From positions 19,287 through 83,286 of the forward strand of contig BDTX01000025.1 of assembly GCA_002897615.1 (NCBI GenBank): DNA of 64,000 nt. The letters are read 5' to 3'. The stretch's first letter is position 1. The number at the start of each line of letters is the position of its first letter. Below the pieces are notes generated by a model. That model was not told the origin of the DNA and made no database searches. It saw only the letters and a list, made by a program, of their open reading frames with translations. Source of the DNA: a bacterium BMS3Bbin14 (GTDB lineage: Bacteria; Desulfobacterota; Desulfobulbia; Desulfobulbales; Desulfobulbaceae). The position numbers were made by a program, and so were the translations under genes. This document shows, one piece after another, positions 35,132 through 46,255 of this stretch.

Positions 35132-36319
35132 TTATTGTCCGAACCGGATGATCCTGGTCCTGATCACCCCGTCCTTTTCCTCTATTTCTTTCTGAACTTC
35201 GAGAGGTACCGGTCCGGCGCAATCGATAATATTGTAACCGATGGTGCCGTTGCTCTTGTTGGCGTAACTCATGATATTGATCCGGTGACGACCCAGGACA
35301 TTGGTGACCAGTCCGATCATGCCCGGCTCATCGCGGTTGATCATAATCAGCCGGGTCCGGACATGCACCGTGGGCGTGGACTCCACGTTGGGAAAATTCA
35401 CGCTGTGGGCGATATTGCCATATTCGAGATAGCCCTGCAGTTCCCGCACCGCCATGCAGGCACAGTTTTCCTCTGACTCGGTTGTCGAGGCCCCGAGATG
35501 CGGCGAGAGCAGGATTTTTTCCTGGGCGACTAATTTCTCGGACGGAAAATCGGTGATATAACCGCCAAGCCGGCCGTCGGCCAGGGCCGTGAGCACGGCC
35601 TCTTCGTCCACCACCGGCCCCCGGGCATAATTCAGGAGCAGGGCGCCGGGGTTCATCTTGTTCAGGAAATCCGTTGAAACCATCCCCTGGGTTCCCTTGT
35701 TGAGCGGCACATGGAGGGACACGAAATCCGCCCGGTTCAGCACCTCGGCCCGCGACCGGGTCAGCTCCACCTCGGGCGACAGGTCGTGGATATTGTCCAT
35801 CACCGGATAGGGGTCAAAGCCCAGGACCCGCATCTGATGATGAACGCCGGTGTTGGCGACCCTGACCCCGACCTTGCCCAGGCCGATTATACCCAGGGTC
35901 TTGCCGGCCATCTCCACCCCCTTGAACATCTTTTTCCTTTTTTCCACTTCCCGGTTCAGGCTGTCGCCCTGCAGACCGGCCAGAGAGCGGCAGAAAGAAA
36001 TACTGTCCTGGACATGGCGCAGCCGGATGCCGAGCATGGTAAAGACCAGTTCCACCACCGCATTGGCATTGGCGCCGGGGGTGTTAAAGATGCAGATGCC
36101 CTTGGCGGAAGCCCGGTCCACCGGGATATTGTTCACCCCGGCACCGGCCCGGGCCACGGCCAGCAGGTCCGGATAGGCATCCAGCTCAAGCGGGGAACTG
36201 CGCAGGACAATTCCCTGCGGCGAGGCTTCGTCGGCGCTGACGAGATAACGGTCACCGAACAGCTCCAGGCCTTCTCCGGCAATGGTATCAATGGTTTTTA
36301 TTCTGAATCGATCCATCAT
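35132..36319 (-). CDS. serA: D-3-phosphoglycerate dehydrogenase
   Basis: 395 residues. First step of serine synthesis, 3-phosphoglycerate to 3-phosphohydroxypyruvate with NAD. Substrate and nucleotide domains: VARAGAGVNNIPVDRASAKGICIFNTPGAN, then the Rossmann motif IIGLGKVGVRVAN, catalytic Arg in LLNYARGPVVDEEAV and His in LSPHLGASTTES. The C-terminal 80 residues hold an ACT domain (TRLIMINRDEPGMIGLVTNVLGRHRINI), a possible serine-binding regulatory site. The stop TAA lies in the target duplication of repeat B3, directly next to its end. Single gene, no neighbour in serine synthesis. Confidence 0.94.
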   Translation of the reverse strand: MMDRFRIKTIDTIAGEGLELFGDRYLVSADEASPQGIVLRSSPLELDAYPDLLAVARAGAGVNNIPVDRASAKGICIFNTPGANANAVVELVFTMLGIRLRHVQDSISFCRSLAGLQGDSLNREVEKRKKMFKGVEMAGKTLGIIGLGKVGVRVANTGVHHQMRVLGFDPYPVMDNIHDLSPEVELTRSRAEVLNRADFVSLHVPLNKGTQGMVSTDFLNKMNPGALLLNYARGPVVDEEAVLTALADGRLGGYITDFPSEKLVAQEKILLSPHLGASTTESEENCACMAVRELQGYLEYGNIAHSVNFPNVESTPTVHVRTRLIMINRDEPGMIGLVTNVLGRHRINIMSYANKSNGTIGYNIIDCAGPVPLEVQKEIEEKDGVIRTRIIRFGQ

Positions 36320-36580
36320 AATTCCTCAAACCAGTATGGCCGGGCCAGGTTCCCGGCCGCCGCCGAGCGCTTCGACGCGGATGATTTTCATATAAACTTA
36401 AAAACGGTTATTATAAACTGGAAAGCCGCCGCAGGGCTACAATAAAAAACCGGTTTCTGTCAAGAAAGGCCGGAAATCGCGGCGCAGGTTCCGCTTTTCT
36501 TTTTCGGCTAAAATGATTATTTTGTAATTTCTTTCGGCAAAAACTGTCGATTACTCTTTATTCCGAGCAAGGAACATACC

Positions 36581-39500
36581 ATGCGTATCCTGAATTTTTT
36601 TGCGCCGCCGGCGGCAATGACGTCCTGGACCTTTGTCCTGGCCGCCCTGCTCAGCCTGCTGTCGCCGTCCGCCGCCGCCGCCGCCGAACAACAACCGCCG
36701 ACCGGCACGATTAACATCAGCTTTAACATGGCGGCGCACAGTATGACCGGCACGGCCCGGATCACCCTGCCGCCGGCGACGCCCCTGGCCCTGCAATGCG
36801 GCCCCCTGCATGTTACCGGTATCGTTCTGGAAATCGAGGGCAAAACCCCGCTGCTCCTGAAGCCTGCCGAGGACCGAATCATCAGGATAGCGGCCGCCGC
36901 CGGGCAGCAGACCCTGTATGTTTCCTGGTCGCTTACGGCCAAGGGCATTCCCGGCAGTGACAACCTGATCGGCAAACGGGGAATTACCCTGGCCGGTTTC
37001 TGGCATCCTCTCCCCGACCGGGACATGCTCTACAGTCTCCGGGCCCGGCTGCCCGAGGGTTTTTCCGGCATGACCGAGGCAACAACCCTGTCTCTCGACC
37101 GGACCGGCAGGAACAGCATCCTCACCGCCTCCTTTGATCATCCCCTGCGCGCCATCCAGTTTGCCGCCGGTCCCTATACGGTCCGTTCCCGGACCCTGCC
37201 GGGCGGGATTATCCTGTCCACCTATTTTTTCCCGGAAGATGACGAACTGAGCCCTGGTTATCTTGACCAGGCCGCCGCCTTTATCCGGAGGTACAGCCGC
37301 CTGATCGGCCCTTACCCCTACCAGCGATTCTCCATCGTGGAAAACCGGCTGCCCACCGGTTACGGCATGCCCACCTTTACCCTGTTGGGCCAGGTCGTGG
37401 TCCGGCTGCCCTTTATCAAGGATACCTCGCTGGGCCACGAAATCCTGCACTCCTGGTTCGGCAACGGTGTCCGGGTCAGCGATTCGGGCGGCAACTGGTG
37501 CGAGGGGCTGACCACCTATCTCGCCGACCAGATGTATGCCGAAGACCACAAAGAGGGGGCAGAATACCGGAAAAATCAGCTCCTGCGCTACCAGTCCTAC
37601 GTCCATGCCGGCAATACCATGGCCCTGGAAGACTTTGCCAATGCCAGCGATTCACAGCCAATGGCCCGGGAAGTCCGGGCCATTGGCTATGACAAGGGCA
37701 GCATGGTTTTCCACATGCTGCGGCTGAAGCTGGGAGACCGGGCCTTCTACCGGGGACTCAGGAATTTTTATGAACGGCTGAAGTTCAAAGAAGCCGGCTG
37801 GCAGGATCTGGAGGCCAGTTTCGAGACCGCCTCAAAAAGCGATCTGTCCGGTTTTTTTACCCAGTGGCTGACCCGCAAGGATGTCCCGGAACTGACGGCC
37901 GGCAACATTGATATCAGCCAGAAAGACGGGAAATCTGTCATCTCCTTTACCCTGAAACAGGGTACCGTCCAGCCCTATGATCTTGCCGTGCCTGTTCGCG
38001 TCACCACTCGCGCCGGCACCACCAAAAAGATAATCCCCATCAACAAATTGGCGACCAAGGCCGAAATCACGGTGGCTGATCTGCCCCTTGAACTGGTCAT
38101 TGACCCGGACTACGACCTGATGCGGACCCTGGATGAGGAGGAACTCGCTCCCACCTGGTCGCAGTTCATCGGCGCCCGGAAAAAGACCGTGGTCCTGGCG
38201 GCCGCCGATCAGAAGGAAATCTATGCCCCCCTGCTCGCCGACCTCGAAAGGCAAGGCTGCAAGACCGTGACCAGCAAGGACTTGAAAAACAGCGCCCTCG
38301 GCCAGGGCAGTTACCTGTTTCTCGGCACCTCGCCTCAGAGCCTGGGCCTGTTCGCGAATCCCGGCCACCCGCACACCGGTTTTACGGTCGATGTCCGCCG
38401 GAATCCCCTCAACATCAAGCAGATCATGGTTTTGGTCACTTCCGCTTCCCGGCAGGAGACGGCCAGGGCCGGGTACAAACTCCGGCACTATGGCAAGTAT
38501 AGTTTCCTCCACTTTAAAAACGGCCGGCTGGAAGAAAAACGCGTCGCCAAGTCCACCCAGGGCATCCATTACACCCTGATGCCGGAACCGGACGGGGTGT
38601 ATGTCCCGGACATCCGGTCCTTTGACCGGATCATGGCCCAGCTGGAGAAAAGCCGGGTTATCTACGTGGGAGAGGAGCACACCGATTACGGCTGTCACCT
38701 CCTGCAGCTCCGGATTATCCAGGCCCTGTTTCAGGCCGACCCGAACCTGGCCATCGGCATGGAGATGTTCCCGCGTTCATCCCGGAAAGCCCTTGACGGC
38801 TATATCAACGGCACGATTAAGAGCGAAAGAGAGTTTCTGCGGAAATCCCACTATTTTTCCGTCTGGGGGTACGATTACCGCCTGTACCGGCCGATCATCG
38901 GCTATGCCAGGCTCCACAAAATACCCATTATCGGTCTGAACCTGGACAAAAAAATCGTCAGCCAGATCTTCCGAAGGGGAAATATGGACGGCTTGAGCGA
39001 GAAGCAGCTCAAGGCCATTGCGCCCGAGCGTAATCTTGATATCCCGGGTTACCGGCAGCGGCTCGCCCGGGTCTTTTCCGCTCACGACTTGACCGGTTTC
39101 AGCAAGAAACATTTTGGCGGGTTTATCCAGGCCCAATCGATCTGGGACGAGACCATGGCCCAGACCATTGCCGATTATCTCATCGCTCATCCCGGCAGGA
39201 AGATGGTTGTCATCGCCGGCACCGGCCATGTGTACAAGGACAGCGCCATTCCGCCGCGGGTGGCCCGCCGCCTGCCGGTGCCGGTACGACAGAGCGTGGT
39301 GGCCGGTATCGGCTTCGGCGACAACGGCCTGGTCACCGGCCGGCAGCTTGACTATCTCATGCAGACCATGAACATCAGCCTGAAACCGGCGGCGAAAATA
39401 GGCGTTTTCCTCCAGGTCGAGAAAAACAAGAATAAACCCGGCACCACCATGGTCCGCGTTGTCAAGATCAGTCCGCATGGCAAGGCCGGTCAGGCCGGGC

Positions 39501-39715
39501 TGAAGGAGAATGACATTATCCAGAGCATTGACGGCCAGAGAATCCAGACCGTCTCCGACCTGAAGATCGAATTACTCGACAAGGCCCCGGGAGATGTCGT
39601 GACCTTGAAGGTGCTGCGGAAAAATATGCTGCTGCCCGACGAGGAGCTGGAGCTGAAGGTGGAACTGTCGTCCATGTCTCAAGCATTCATGATGCCGCCG
39701 AACCATCCGAAGTAA
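36581..39715 (+). CDS. Exported M1-peptidase-like / ChaN / PDZ fusion protein
   Basis: 1044 residues with an N-terminal signal segment (TSWTFVLAALLSLLSPSAAAAA). Three parts. Residues about 40-530 are an M1-type gluzincin: gated by YGMPTFTLLGQ, zinc motif LGHEILHSWFGNG and the third ligand in NWCEGLTTYLAD. Residues about 680-930 are a ChaN/DUF399-type haem-uptake domain: VIYVGEEHTDYGCHLLQL, AIGMEMFPRSSRKAL and AGTGHVYKDSAIPPR. Residues about 940-1030 are a PDZ domain (ISPHGKAGQAGLKENDIIQSIDGQ). A periplasmic peptidase that also handles haem or iron is suggested, but that is inference. AAGGAAC precedes ATG 36581. No operon partner. Confidence 0.85.
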   Translation: MRILNFFAPPAAMTSWTFVLAALLSLLSPSAAAAAEQQPPTGTINISFNMAAHSMTGTARITLPPATPLALQCGPLHVTGIVLEIEGKTPLLLKPAEDRIIRIAAAAGQQTLYVSWSLTAKGIPGSDNLIGKRGITLAGFWHPLPDRDMLYSLRARLPEGFSGMTEATTLSLDRTGRNSILTASFDHPLRAIQFAAGPYTVRSRTLPGGIILSTYFFPEDDELSPGYLDQAAAFIRRYSRLIGPYPYQRFSIVENRLPTGYGMPTFTLLGQVVVRLPFIKDTSLGHEILHSWFGNGVRVSDSGGNWCEGLTTYLADQMYAEDHKEGAEYRKNQLLRYQSYVHAGNTMALEDFANASDSQPMAREVRAIGYDKGSMVFHMLRLKLGDRAFYRGLRNFYERLKFKEAGWQDLEASFETASKSDLSGFFTQWLTRKDVPELTAGNIDISQKDGKSVISFTLKQGTVQPYDLAVPVRVTTRAGTTKKIIPINKLATKAEITVADLPLELVIDPDYDLMRTLDEEELAPTWSQFIGARKKTVVLAAADQKEIYAPLLADLERQGCKTVTSKDLKNSALGQGSYLFLGTSPQSLGLFANPGHPHTGFTVDVRRNPLNIKQIMVLVTSASRQETARAGYKLRHYGKYSFLHFKNGRLEEKRVAKSTQGIHYTLMPEPDGVYVPDIRSFDRIMAQLEKSRVIYVGEEHTDYGCHLLQLRIIQALFQADPNLAIGMEMFPRSSRKALDGYINGTIKSEREFLRKSHYFSVWGYDYRLYRPIIGYARLHKIPIIGLNLDKKIVSQIFRRGNMDGLSEKQLKAIAPERNLDIPGYRQRLARVFSAHDLTGFSKKHFGGFIQAQSIWDETMAQTIADYLIAHPGRKMVVIAGTGHVYKDSAIPPRVARRLPVPVRQSVVAGIGFGDNGLVTGRQLDYLMQTMNISLKPAAKIGVFLQVEKNKNKPGTTMVRVVKISPHGKAGQAGLKENDIIQSIDGQRIQTVSDLKIELLDKAPGDVVTLKVLRKNMLLPDEELELKVELSSMSQAFMMPPNHPK

Positions 39716-39856
39716 CGATTATGTCGGCCCCATGAATCCACCTGAACCTGGGTCCATGGTCGTCCCCGCCGTCACGGCGCTTAAGGTATCTCATCACGGG
39801 GTACGTAACGATACGTTTTCATTAAGCTCAACACTGTAAGATATTATGGTTGAGAG

Positions 39857-40657
39857 TTAGCCGAGCAGCGCCGCCAGTTGCACTGCCTGTTTGTTCAGGG
39901 CCACATCATGGACCCGGACGATATCGGCCCCGTTTGCGGCGCACAAGGCCGACAACACGGCCGTGGGACAGTCACGTTCCCCGACCTCCAGGTCGAGCAG
40001 TTTGCCGATAAAGGACTTGCGGGAGTGGCCGACCAGGACCTGGCAGCCTGTCTCCTTGAACCGCTTGATATTTTTCAGGATCTCGAGGTTGTGGGCCACG
40101 GTCTTGCCAAAGCCGATACCCGGATCGATCACCACCCGCTCCCGCCCGATCCCGTTGGCCTCCAGCCAGGTCAGCCGTTCCTCGAAAAAAGCGCTGATCT
40201 CGGCCACGACATCATCGTAACGGGGATCGATCTGCATGGTATCCGGCGTTCCCTGCATGTGCATGATAATCACCGGACCGTCGTAACTCCTGACCACTGC
40301 CGCCATTTCCGGGTCATAACGCAGGGCGCTGATATCGTTGACCATGCCGGCTCCGGCGGCCAGGGCGGCCGCGGCCACGGCGGCCTTGGTCGTGTCCACG
40401 GAAACGGGAATATCCGACACCTCCCGGATCAACTCGATAACCGGCAGGACCCGGTCCAGCTCGTCGGCTGCGGCTACCGGCCCGGCAAAGGGGCGGGTCG
40501 ATTCGCCACCCACATCAAGGATGTCCGCCCCGGCGGCAATCATCTCCTCAATCCGCCTGACGACAGCCGCCCGGCTGTTCAACCGGCCGCCATCGGAAAA
40601 GGAATCAGGGGTGATATTCAAAACCCCCATGACCAGTGTTCTCTTTTTCGCCTGCAT
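39857..40657 (-). CDS. folP: Dihydropteroate synthase
   Basis: 266 residues. Joins p-aminobenzoate to the pterin pyrophosphate in folate synthesis. Family blocks: VMGVLNITPDSFSDGG at the N-terminus, ILDVGGESTRPFAGPV, VSVDTTKAAVA, NDISALRYDP, IDPGIGFGKTVAHNLE and VGHSRKSFIG. Lies after ftsH on the same strand, an order common in many bacteria, with repeat B4 in between. Confidence 0.96.
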   Translation of the reverse strand: MQAKKRTLVMGVLNITPDSFSDGGRLNSRAAVVRRIEEMIAAGADILDVGGESTRPFAGPVAAADELDRVLPVIELIREVSDIPVSVDTTKAAVAAAALAAGAGMVNDISALRYDPEMAAVVRSYDGPVIIMHMQGTPDTMQIDPRYDDVVAEISAFFEERLTWLEANGIGRERVVIDPGIGFGKTVAHNLEILKNIKRFKETGCQVLVGHSRKSFIGKLLDLEVGERDCPTAVLSALCAANGADIVRVHDVALNKQAVQLAALLG

Positions 40658-40760
40658 TACCCGCGCTCCCTGTTCAAAACAGGAAAGGCACAGAGAGTTG
40701 CCCCCTGTGCCCCATCTGCCTCATGCTTTGTCCGCATTAGCTTTGTCCGCATTACATCTG

Positions 40761-40883
40761 CCTGAATCCGTGACGGCTTGAGGTGATGCTCCATGCAACT
40801 ATGGAATTTATTACATTATTAACGAATAAACGCATTTCCCGCCGCCTTGCATCTGCCCCTTCTCGAACGCTCACGGATTCAGG
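40761..40883 (-). repeat. Family B MITE-like repeat, copy B4 (internally deleted)
   Basis: Begins CCTGAATCCGTGACGG and ends GCTCACGGATTCAGG. It keeps the right module (tggaatttatta, cgaataaacgcattt) and the outermost left module (cgccttgcatctgc, tctcgaacgct) but lacks the middle of the long form. No convincing target duplication remains. It separates ftsH from folP, 20 bases after the ftsH stop. Confidence 0.82.
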
Positions 40884-40903
40884 AGTTTACCATGCATCGC
40901 GGA

Positions 40904-42745
40904 TCATGACGCCTCAACCGGTTCTTTTTCCGGCGCCGCTTCTTCGCGCTTGCCCTCCTGTTTCTCGATGATCCGATCAATATCGCTCAGGACGATTGTT
41001 TCCTTTTCGAGCAGCTCCGCGGCCACGGCCTTGAGGACCTCGAGATGTTCGGACAAGAGGACGGTTACCCGGTCCCGGGTATCCAGCACGATGTTCCGCA
41101 CCGCATCGTCAATCTTCCTGGCCGTATCCTCGCTGTAATCACGGTGCCGGGCAATCTCGCGGCCGAGAAAAATCTGCTCCTCTTTTTTACCGTAGGTCAG
41201 CGGTCCGATCTCTTCACTCATGCCCCACTCGCAGACCATTTTGCGGGCCAGTTCAGTGGCCCTTTCCAGGTCGTTGCCGGCGCCGGTGGTAATCTCGTTA
41301 AATATCAGCCGTTCGGCGACCCGGCCGCCGAACAGGATACAGATGGTGTTCAGCAGGTAGTCCCTGGAGTTCGTATACTTTTCATCTATTGGCAGTTGCA
41401 TGGTCAAACCCAGGGCCCGGCCCCGCGGAATGATGGTCACCTTGTGGATCGGATCGGTACCCGGCAGCAACCGCGCCACCAGGGCATGGCCGGCTTCGTG
41501 ATAGGCCGTGATTTCCTTTTCCTTTTCACTGACAATCAGGGACTTACGTTCAGCGCCCATCATGATCTTGTCCTTGGCCTTTTCCAGGACCGGCAGGGTC
41601 ACCTTGTCATCACCGATACGGGCGGCCATCAGCGCCGCCTCGTTGATCAGGTTTTCCAGGTCGGCCCCGGTGAAACCGGGCGTTCCCCGGGCGATGATCT
41701 CCAGGTCTACATCTTTCGCCAGCTTGGTTCTCTTGCCGTAAATCTCCAGAATTTTTTCCCGCCCCTTGACATCGGGCACCGGCACGATGACCTGGCGGTC
41801 AAAACGGCCGGGCCGCAACAGGGCCGGATCAAGGACATCGGGCCGGTTGGTGGCGGCAATGATGATAACGCCCTCGTTCGCCTCAAAACCGTCCATCTCG
41901 ACGAGCAGCTGATTCAGGGTCTGCTCCCGCTCGTCATGGCCGCCGCCGAGTCCGGCGCCGCGATGACGCCCCACGGCGTCGATCTCATCAATGAAGATGA
42001 TACACGGGGCGTGTTTCTTGCCCTGGTTAAACAGGTCACGGACCCTGGAGGCCCCGACCCCGACAAACATCTCGACAAAATCGGAACCGCTGATGGTGAA
42101 AAACGGCACCTCGGCCTCGCCGGCGATGGCCTTGGCCAGCAGGGTTTTGCCGGTTCCCGGCGCCCCGGCCAGCAGTACGCCCCTGGGGATCCGGCCTCCC
42201 AGCTTGGTGAACTTGTTGGGATCTCTAAGAAAATCGACTATTTCCTCCAGGTCTTCCTTGGCCTCGTCAATCCCGGCCACGTCCTCGAAGGTAACCTTTT
42301 TCTCACCGCTTTCCTGCAACTTGGCCCGGGTCTTGCCAAAGGAAAGGGCGCCGCCCTTGCCGCCCATCTGCATTTGCCGCATGAAAAACACCCAGACCCC
42401 GATCAGGAGGAGCATGGGAAACCAGGACACAAAGACCGTGACATACCACGGCGTTTCCGGCCTCTCCTTGACGGAGATATCAACTCCTGATTTCCGCAGC
42501 ATGGGAATCAGCTGGGAATCGTTCGGAGTAACGGTCACAAAAGGACGGCCGTCCCGGCCCTTACCCATGATTTTATTGTCCTGGATGGTCACCCGGTTGA
42601 TAAGGCCCGACTGAACGTTGGACCAGAACTCACTGTAGGTCATCTTGTTGCTTTGCGTCTGCGGTTTGTTAAACACATTAAAAAGCAGGATCATGGTCAG
42701 ACCAATCACCAGCCACAGGCTCAAGTTTTTATAAAAGGTATTCAA
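40904..42745 (-). CDS. ftsH: ATP-dependent zinc metalloprotease FtsH
   Basis: 613 residues. Two N-terminal membrane helices ([39 protein letters not shown]) around a small periplasmic domain, AAA domain with [25 protein letters not shown] and the arginine-finger region, then the M41 protease with zinc motif HEAGH and the Asp ligand in the [10 protein letters not shown] region. C-terminal tail Glu-rich. Membrane quality control of unstable proteins, including LpxC in other bacteria. GAGGAGGA lies nine bases before the ATG. Confidence 0.97.
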   Translation of the reverse strand: MNTFYKNLSLWLVIGLTMILLFNVFNKPQTQSNKMTYSEFWSNVQSGLINRVTIQDNKIMGKGRDGRPFVTVTPNDSQLIPMLRKSGVDISVKERPETPWYVTVFVSWFPMLLLIGVWVFFMRQMQMGGKGGALSFGKTRAKLQESGEKKVTFEDVAGIDEAKEDLEEIVDFLRDPNKFTKLGGRIPRGVLLAGAPGTGKTLLAKAIAGEAEVPFFTISGSDFVEMFVGVGASRVRDLFNQGKKHAPCIIFIDEIDAVGRHRGAGLGGGHDEREQTLNQLLVEMDGFEANEGVIIIAATNRPDVLDPALLRPGRFDRQVIVPVPDVKGREKILEIYGKRTKLAKDVDLEIIARGTPGFTGADLENLINEAALMAARIGDDKVTLPVLEKAKDKIMMGAERKSLIVSEKEKEITAYHEAGHALVARLLPGTDPIHKVTIIPRGRALGLTMQLPIDEKYTNSRDYLLNTICILFGGRVAERLIFNEITTGAGNDLERATELARKMVCEWGMSEEIGPLTYGKKEEQIFLGREIARHRDYSEDTARKIDDAVRNIVLDTRDRVTVLLSEHLEVLKAVAAELLEKETIVLSDIDRIIEKQEGKREEAAPEKEPVEAS

Positions 42746-42929
42746 ACATTCCTCCTCGGAGATGAATATTTCCGGGACCTGAAAAAATAAAAATTTTTAC
42801 TCACCCCGTGACAAAAAGAGTCACAACGAAACATGAAAATGGAGTCTCTGGTGACGGGATATTATAGAAGTGCAAATGAGAAACTTTGCAACCAGCTGGA
42901 ATCACTGCCATAGGTACCTATTTTCATAT

Positions 42930-42956
42930 AAAAAAATAATTCCTTTTCAGGAAAAG
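42930..42956 (-). terminator. Weak terminator-like hairpin after carB
   Basis: Minus strand CTTTT, loop CCTG, AAAAG followed by GAATTATTTTTTT. The stem is only five A/T-rich pairs, but the T-run and the position, between the carB stop and ftsH, fit a terminator for the waaA-carA-carB transcript. Confidence 0.35.
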
Positions 42957-42972
42957 TCCAGCATAATCACAA

Positions 42973-45900
42973 TTATCGGCGCACGGATTGTGAAAATTCC
43001 TGTACCGTCTTGACGCTGACTTCCGGCCGGGCCGCGACCGTGCTTATGGCCTGGGTCATGGACACGGCCCCGGAAATAGTCGTCGTATACAGGATGTGAA
43101 AGTCAATGGCCGCCCGGCGGATGGTATAAGAATCCTCGGTGGTCCGCGAACCGGACGAGGTATTGATGATCCATTGCACCTGCCCGTCCTGCACCTTGTC
43201 CAGGATATGGGGCCGGCCCTGTGAAATTTTGTTGACCCGCTCACAGTCAACGCCGTGTTCCTGCAATTTTTCCGCCGTCCCCCGGGTCGCCATCAGGTGA
43301 AAGCCGAGCTTGGTAAGTTGACGGGCAACCGGCACCACGGCCCGCTTGTCGCCATGCCGGACACTGATAAAAACCGTTCCCGACAACGGCAGGTTCTGGC
43401 CCGTGGCCTGCTGTGACTTGGCCATGGCCAGGCCCAGGGAATCATCAATCCCCATCACCTCGCCGGTTGATTTCATTTCCGGCCCCAGCAGGGTGTCCAC
43501 ATTGGCAAACCGGTCAAAGGGAAAGACCGCCTCTTTGACCGCCCAGTGGCTTACCGTTGTTTCCCTGGTAAAACCGAGGTCTTTCAGGGTGTAGCCGCCC
43601 ACCATGACCTTGGTCGCGATCTTGGCCAGCGGCACGCCGGTGGCCTTGCTGACAAAGGGGACGGTACGCGATGCCCGGGGATTGACCTCCAGGACATAGA
43701 GGGTTTCTTCCTTGACCGCGTACTGTACGTTCATCAGGCCGATGACGCCGAGTTCCCCGGCCATGGCCTTGGTGGCCCTGGTGATTTCCGCGATCATGTC
43801 TTTGGAGAGGGTATGGGGCGGCAGGACACAGGACGAATCACCGGAATGAATGCCGGCCTCTTCAATGTGTTCCATAATGCCGCCGATCACGGTCATGGTC
43901 CCGTCCGAGACCGCATCCACATCAACCTCAATGGCGTCTTTCAGAAATTTATCAAGCAACACCGGGTGATTGGACATGGCGATTCCCGGAATGGCCATGA
44001 AATTCCTGATTCCCTGTTCGTTATAGACGATCCGCATATCCCGGCCGCCCAGCACATAGGAGGGCCGCATCACCACGGGATAGCCGATTTTTCTCGCCGC
44101 CGCCAGGGCCTCTTCCAGGGACAGGGCCGTTTCGTTTTCCGGCTGCCGCAGACCGAGTTTCTGCAAAAACTGCTGAAAGCGCTTCCGGTCCTCGGCCCGG
44201 TCAATGGCATCCGGCGGGGTGCCGATAATCTTCACCCCTTCCCGGTCCAGAGGCACGGCCAGGTTGAGCGGCGTCTGCCCGCCGAACTGGACGATCACGC
44301 CGTCCGGCTTTTCCCGCTCGATGATGTTGAGCACGTCTTCCCTGGTCAGGGGTTCAAAATAGAGCTTGTCCGAGGTATCATAGTCGGTGGAAACCGTTTC
44401 CGGATTGGAGTTGACCATGATCGATTCCACCCCGATCTCGCGCAGGGCGAAAGAGGCATGAACGCAGCAGTAATCAAATTCGATACCCTGGCCGATCCGG
44501 TTGGGCCCGCCGCCCAGAATCATGATTTTTTTGCGCTCAGAGATGCGGGATTCGTCTTCCTGCTCATAGGTGGAGTAGTAGTAGGGCGTGTAGGATTCAA
44601 ATTCAGCGGCGCAGGTATCCACCAGTTTGTAGACCGGTTCCAGGCCCTTTGCCTGGCGCAGCTCCCGGATGTCCCCCTCGGAGGTCCCGGTCATATGGGC
44701 CAGTTGCACGTCTGAAAATCCCATCTGCTTGATCTTGTAAAGATACTCCCTGTCCTGCAGGCCGGCAAATCCTCGGCCCTGCACCTCTGTCCCGGCCTGG
44801 ACGATTTCGCGCAGATTATAGAGAAACCAGGGGTCGATAGCGCTCAGCTCATGGATCCGCCGGATATCCATCCCCCGGCGCAGGGCCTCGAACAGGTAAG
44901 CGGTTCTCCTGGAACTGGGCCGGTTCAACCCCTGCTCCAGGTCGTCCTTCTCCAGCCCCTGCAACTCCTCCCGGCCGTCAAAGCCGAAGCCCATGCGGCC
45001 GATTTCCAGGGAGCGCATCCCCTTCTGAAAGGCCTCTTTGAAGGTCCGGCCGATGGCCATGGTTTCACCCACCGACTTCATGGCGGTTGTCAGGATGTCC
45101 TCGGTTTCCGGAAATTTTTCAAAGGTCCAGCGCGGAATCTTGACCACGCAGTAATCGATGGTCGGCTCAAAGGAGGCATAGGTCTCGCGGGTGATGTCGT
45201 TCTTGATCTCGTCCAGGGTATAGCCCACGGCCAGCTTGGCCGCGATTTTGGCAATGGGGAAGCCGGTGGCCTTGGATGCCAGGGCCGAGGAACGCGAGAC
45301 CCGCGGGTTCATCTCAATGACCATCATCTCGCCGTCTGCGGGATTGACGGCAAACTGGACATTGGAGCCGCCGGTCTCCACCCCGATCTCGCGGATAATG
45401 GCAATGGCCGCGTCCCGCATTTTCTGATATTCCCGGTCCGTCAGGGTCTGCGCGGGAGCCACGGTGATGGAATCGCCGGTATGCACGCCCATGGCGTCCA
45501 TGTTTTCAATGGAGCAGACAATGACCACGTTGTCATTCCGGTCCCGCATCACCTCGAGCTCGTATTCTTTCCAGCCCAGCAGGCTGCGTTCCAGCATGAT
45601 CTCGCTGGTCATGGACAGGTCGAGACCGGCCGTGGACAGGTCCTTGAGCTCCTGCCGGTTATAGACCATGCCGCCGCCGGTGCCGCCCAGGGTAAAGCTG
45701 GGCCGGACAATGAGGGGGAAACCGATTTTTTCGCCGGCGGCCATGGCGTCATCCAGGTTATGGACGATGACCGACTCGGGCACGTTGAGACCGATTTTTT
45801 CCATGGCCGTCCGGAATTCCTCGCGGCCTTCGGCCTTCCGGATCACCGCGATGTCGGCGGCCAGCAACTCCACGCCGTATTTTTCCAGCACCCCGTTCTC

Positions 45901-46209
45901 CGCGACCTTGATTGCCGTATTGAGCCCGGTCTGGCCGCCGAGGGTCGGCAGCAGCGCGTCCGGCCGCTCCCGTTCAATGACCCTGGCCACATACTCGGGG
46001 GTGATGGGTTCGATATAGGTCCGGTCGGCCAGTTCCGGATCGGTCATGATGGTGGCCGGATTGGAGTTGATCAGCACGACCTCAAAGCCTTCTTCCTTCA
46101 GGGCCTTGACTGCCTGGGCGCCGGAATAATCGAATTCGCAGGCCTGGCTGATGATGATCGGGCCGGAGCCGATGATCAGGATTTTATGAATATCTGTCCG
46201 TTTTGGCAT
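42973..46209 (-). CDS. carB: Carbamoyl-phosphate synthase large subunit
   Basis: 1078 residues. Two ATP-grasp halves: first [19 protein letters not shown] and [16 protein letters not shown], second [21 protein letters not shown] and [16 protein letters not shown], with an oligomerisation domain between and the MGS-like regulatory domain at the C-terminus (about 940-1078). Makes carbamoyl phosphate for pyrimidines and arginine from ammonia supplied by CarA. carA lies 46 bases upstream. Confidence 0.98.
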   Translation of the reverse strand: MPKRTDIHKILIIGSGPIIISQACEFDYSGAQAVKALKEEGFEVVLINSNPATIMTDPELADRTYIEPITPEYVARVIERERPDALLPTLGGQTGLNTAIKVAENGVLEKYGVELLAADIAVIRKAEGREEFRTAMEKIGLNVPESVIVHNLDDAMAAGEKIGFPLIVRPSFTLGGTGGGMVYNRQELKDLSTAGLDLSMTSEIMLERSLLGWKEYELEVMRDRNDNVVIVCSIENMDAMGVHTGDSITVAPAQTLTDREYQKMRDAAIAIIREIGVETGGSNVQFAVNPADGEMMVIEMNPRVSRSSALASKATGFPIAKIAAKLAVGYTLDEIKNDITRETYASFEPTIDYCVVKIPRWTFEKFPETEDILTTAMKSVGETMAIGRTFKEAFQKGMRSLEIGRMGFGFDGREELQGLEKDDLEQGLNRPSSRRTAYLFEALRRGMDIRRIHELSAIDPWFLYNLREIVQAGTEVQGRGFAGLQDREYLYKIKQMGFSDVQLAHMTGTSEGDIRELRQAKGLEPVYKLVDTCAAEFESYTPYYYSTYEQEDESRISERKKIMILGGGPNRIGQGIEFDYCCVHASFALREIGVESIMVNSNPETVSTDYDTSDKLYFEPLTREDVLNIIEREKPDGVIVQFGGQTPLNLAVPLDREGVKIIGTPPDAIDRAEDRKRFQQFLQKLGLRQPENETALSLEEALAAARKIGYPVVMRPSYVLGGRDMRIVYNEQGIRNFMAIPGIAMSNHPVLLDKFLKDAIEVDVDAVSDGTMTVIGGIMEHIEEAGIHSGDSSCVLPPHTLSKDMIAEITRATKAMAGELGVIGLMNVQYAVKEETLYVLEVNPRASRTVPFVSKATGVPLAKIATKVMVGGYTLKDLGFTRETTVSHWAVKEAVFPFDRFANVDTLLGPEMKSTGEVMGIDDSLGLAMAKSQQATGQNLPLSGTVFISVRHGDKRAVVPVARQLTKLGFHLMATRGTAEKLQEHGVDCERVNKISQGRPHILDKVQDGQVQWIINTSSGSRTTEDSYTIRRAAIDFHILYTTTISGAVSMTQAISTVAARPEVSVKTVQEFSQSVRR

Positions 46210-46255
46210 ATTTCGACATAAGGGGTTTATGGTCAGAAGCCGGGAAACAAAAAAA

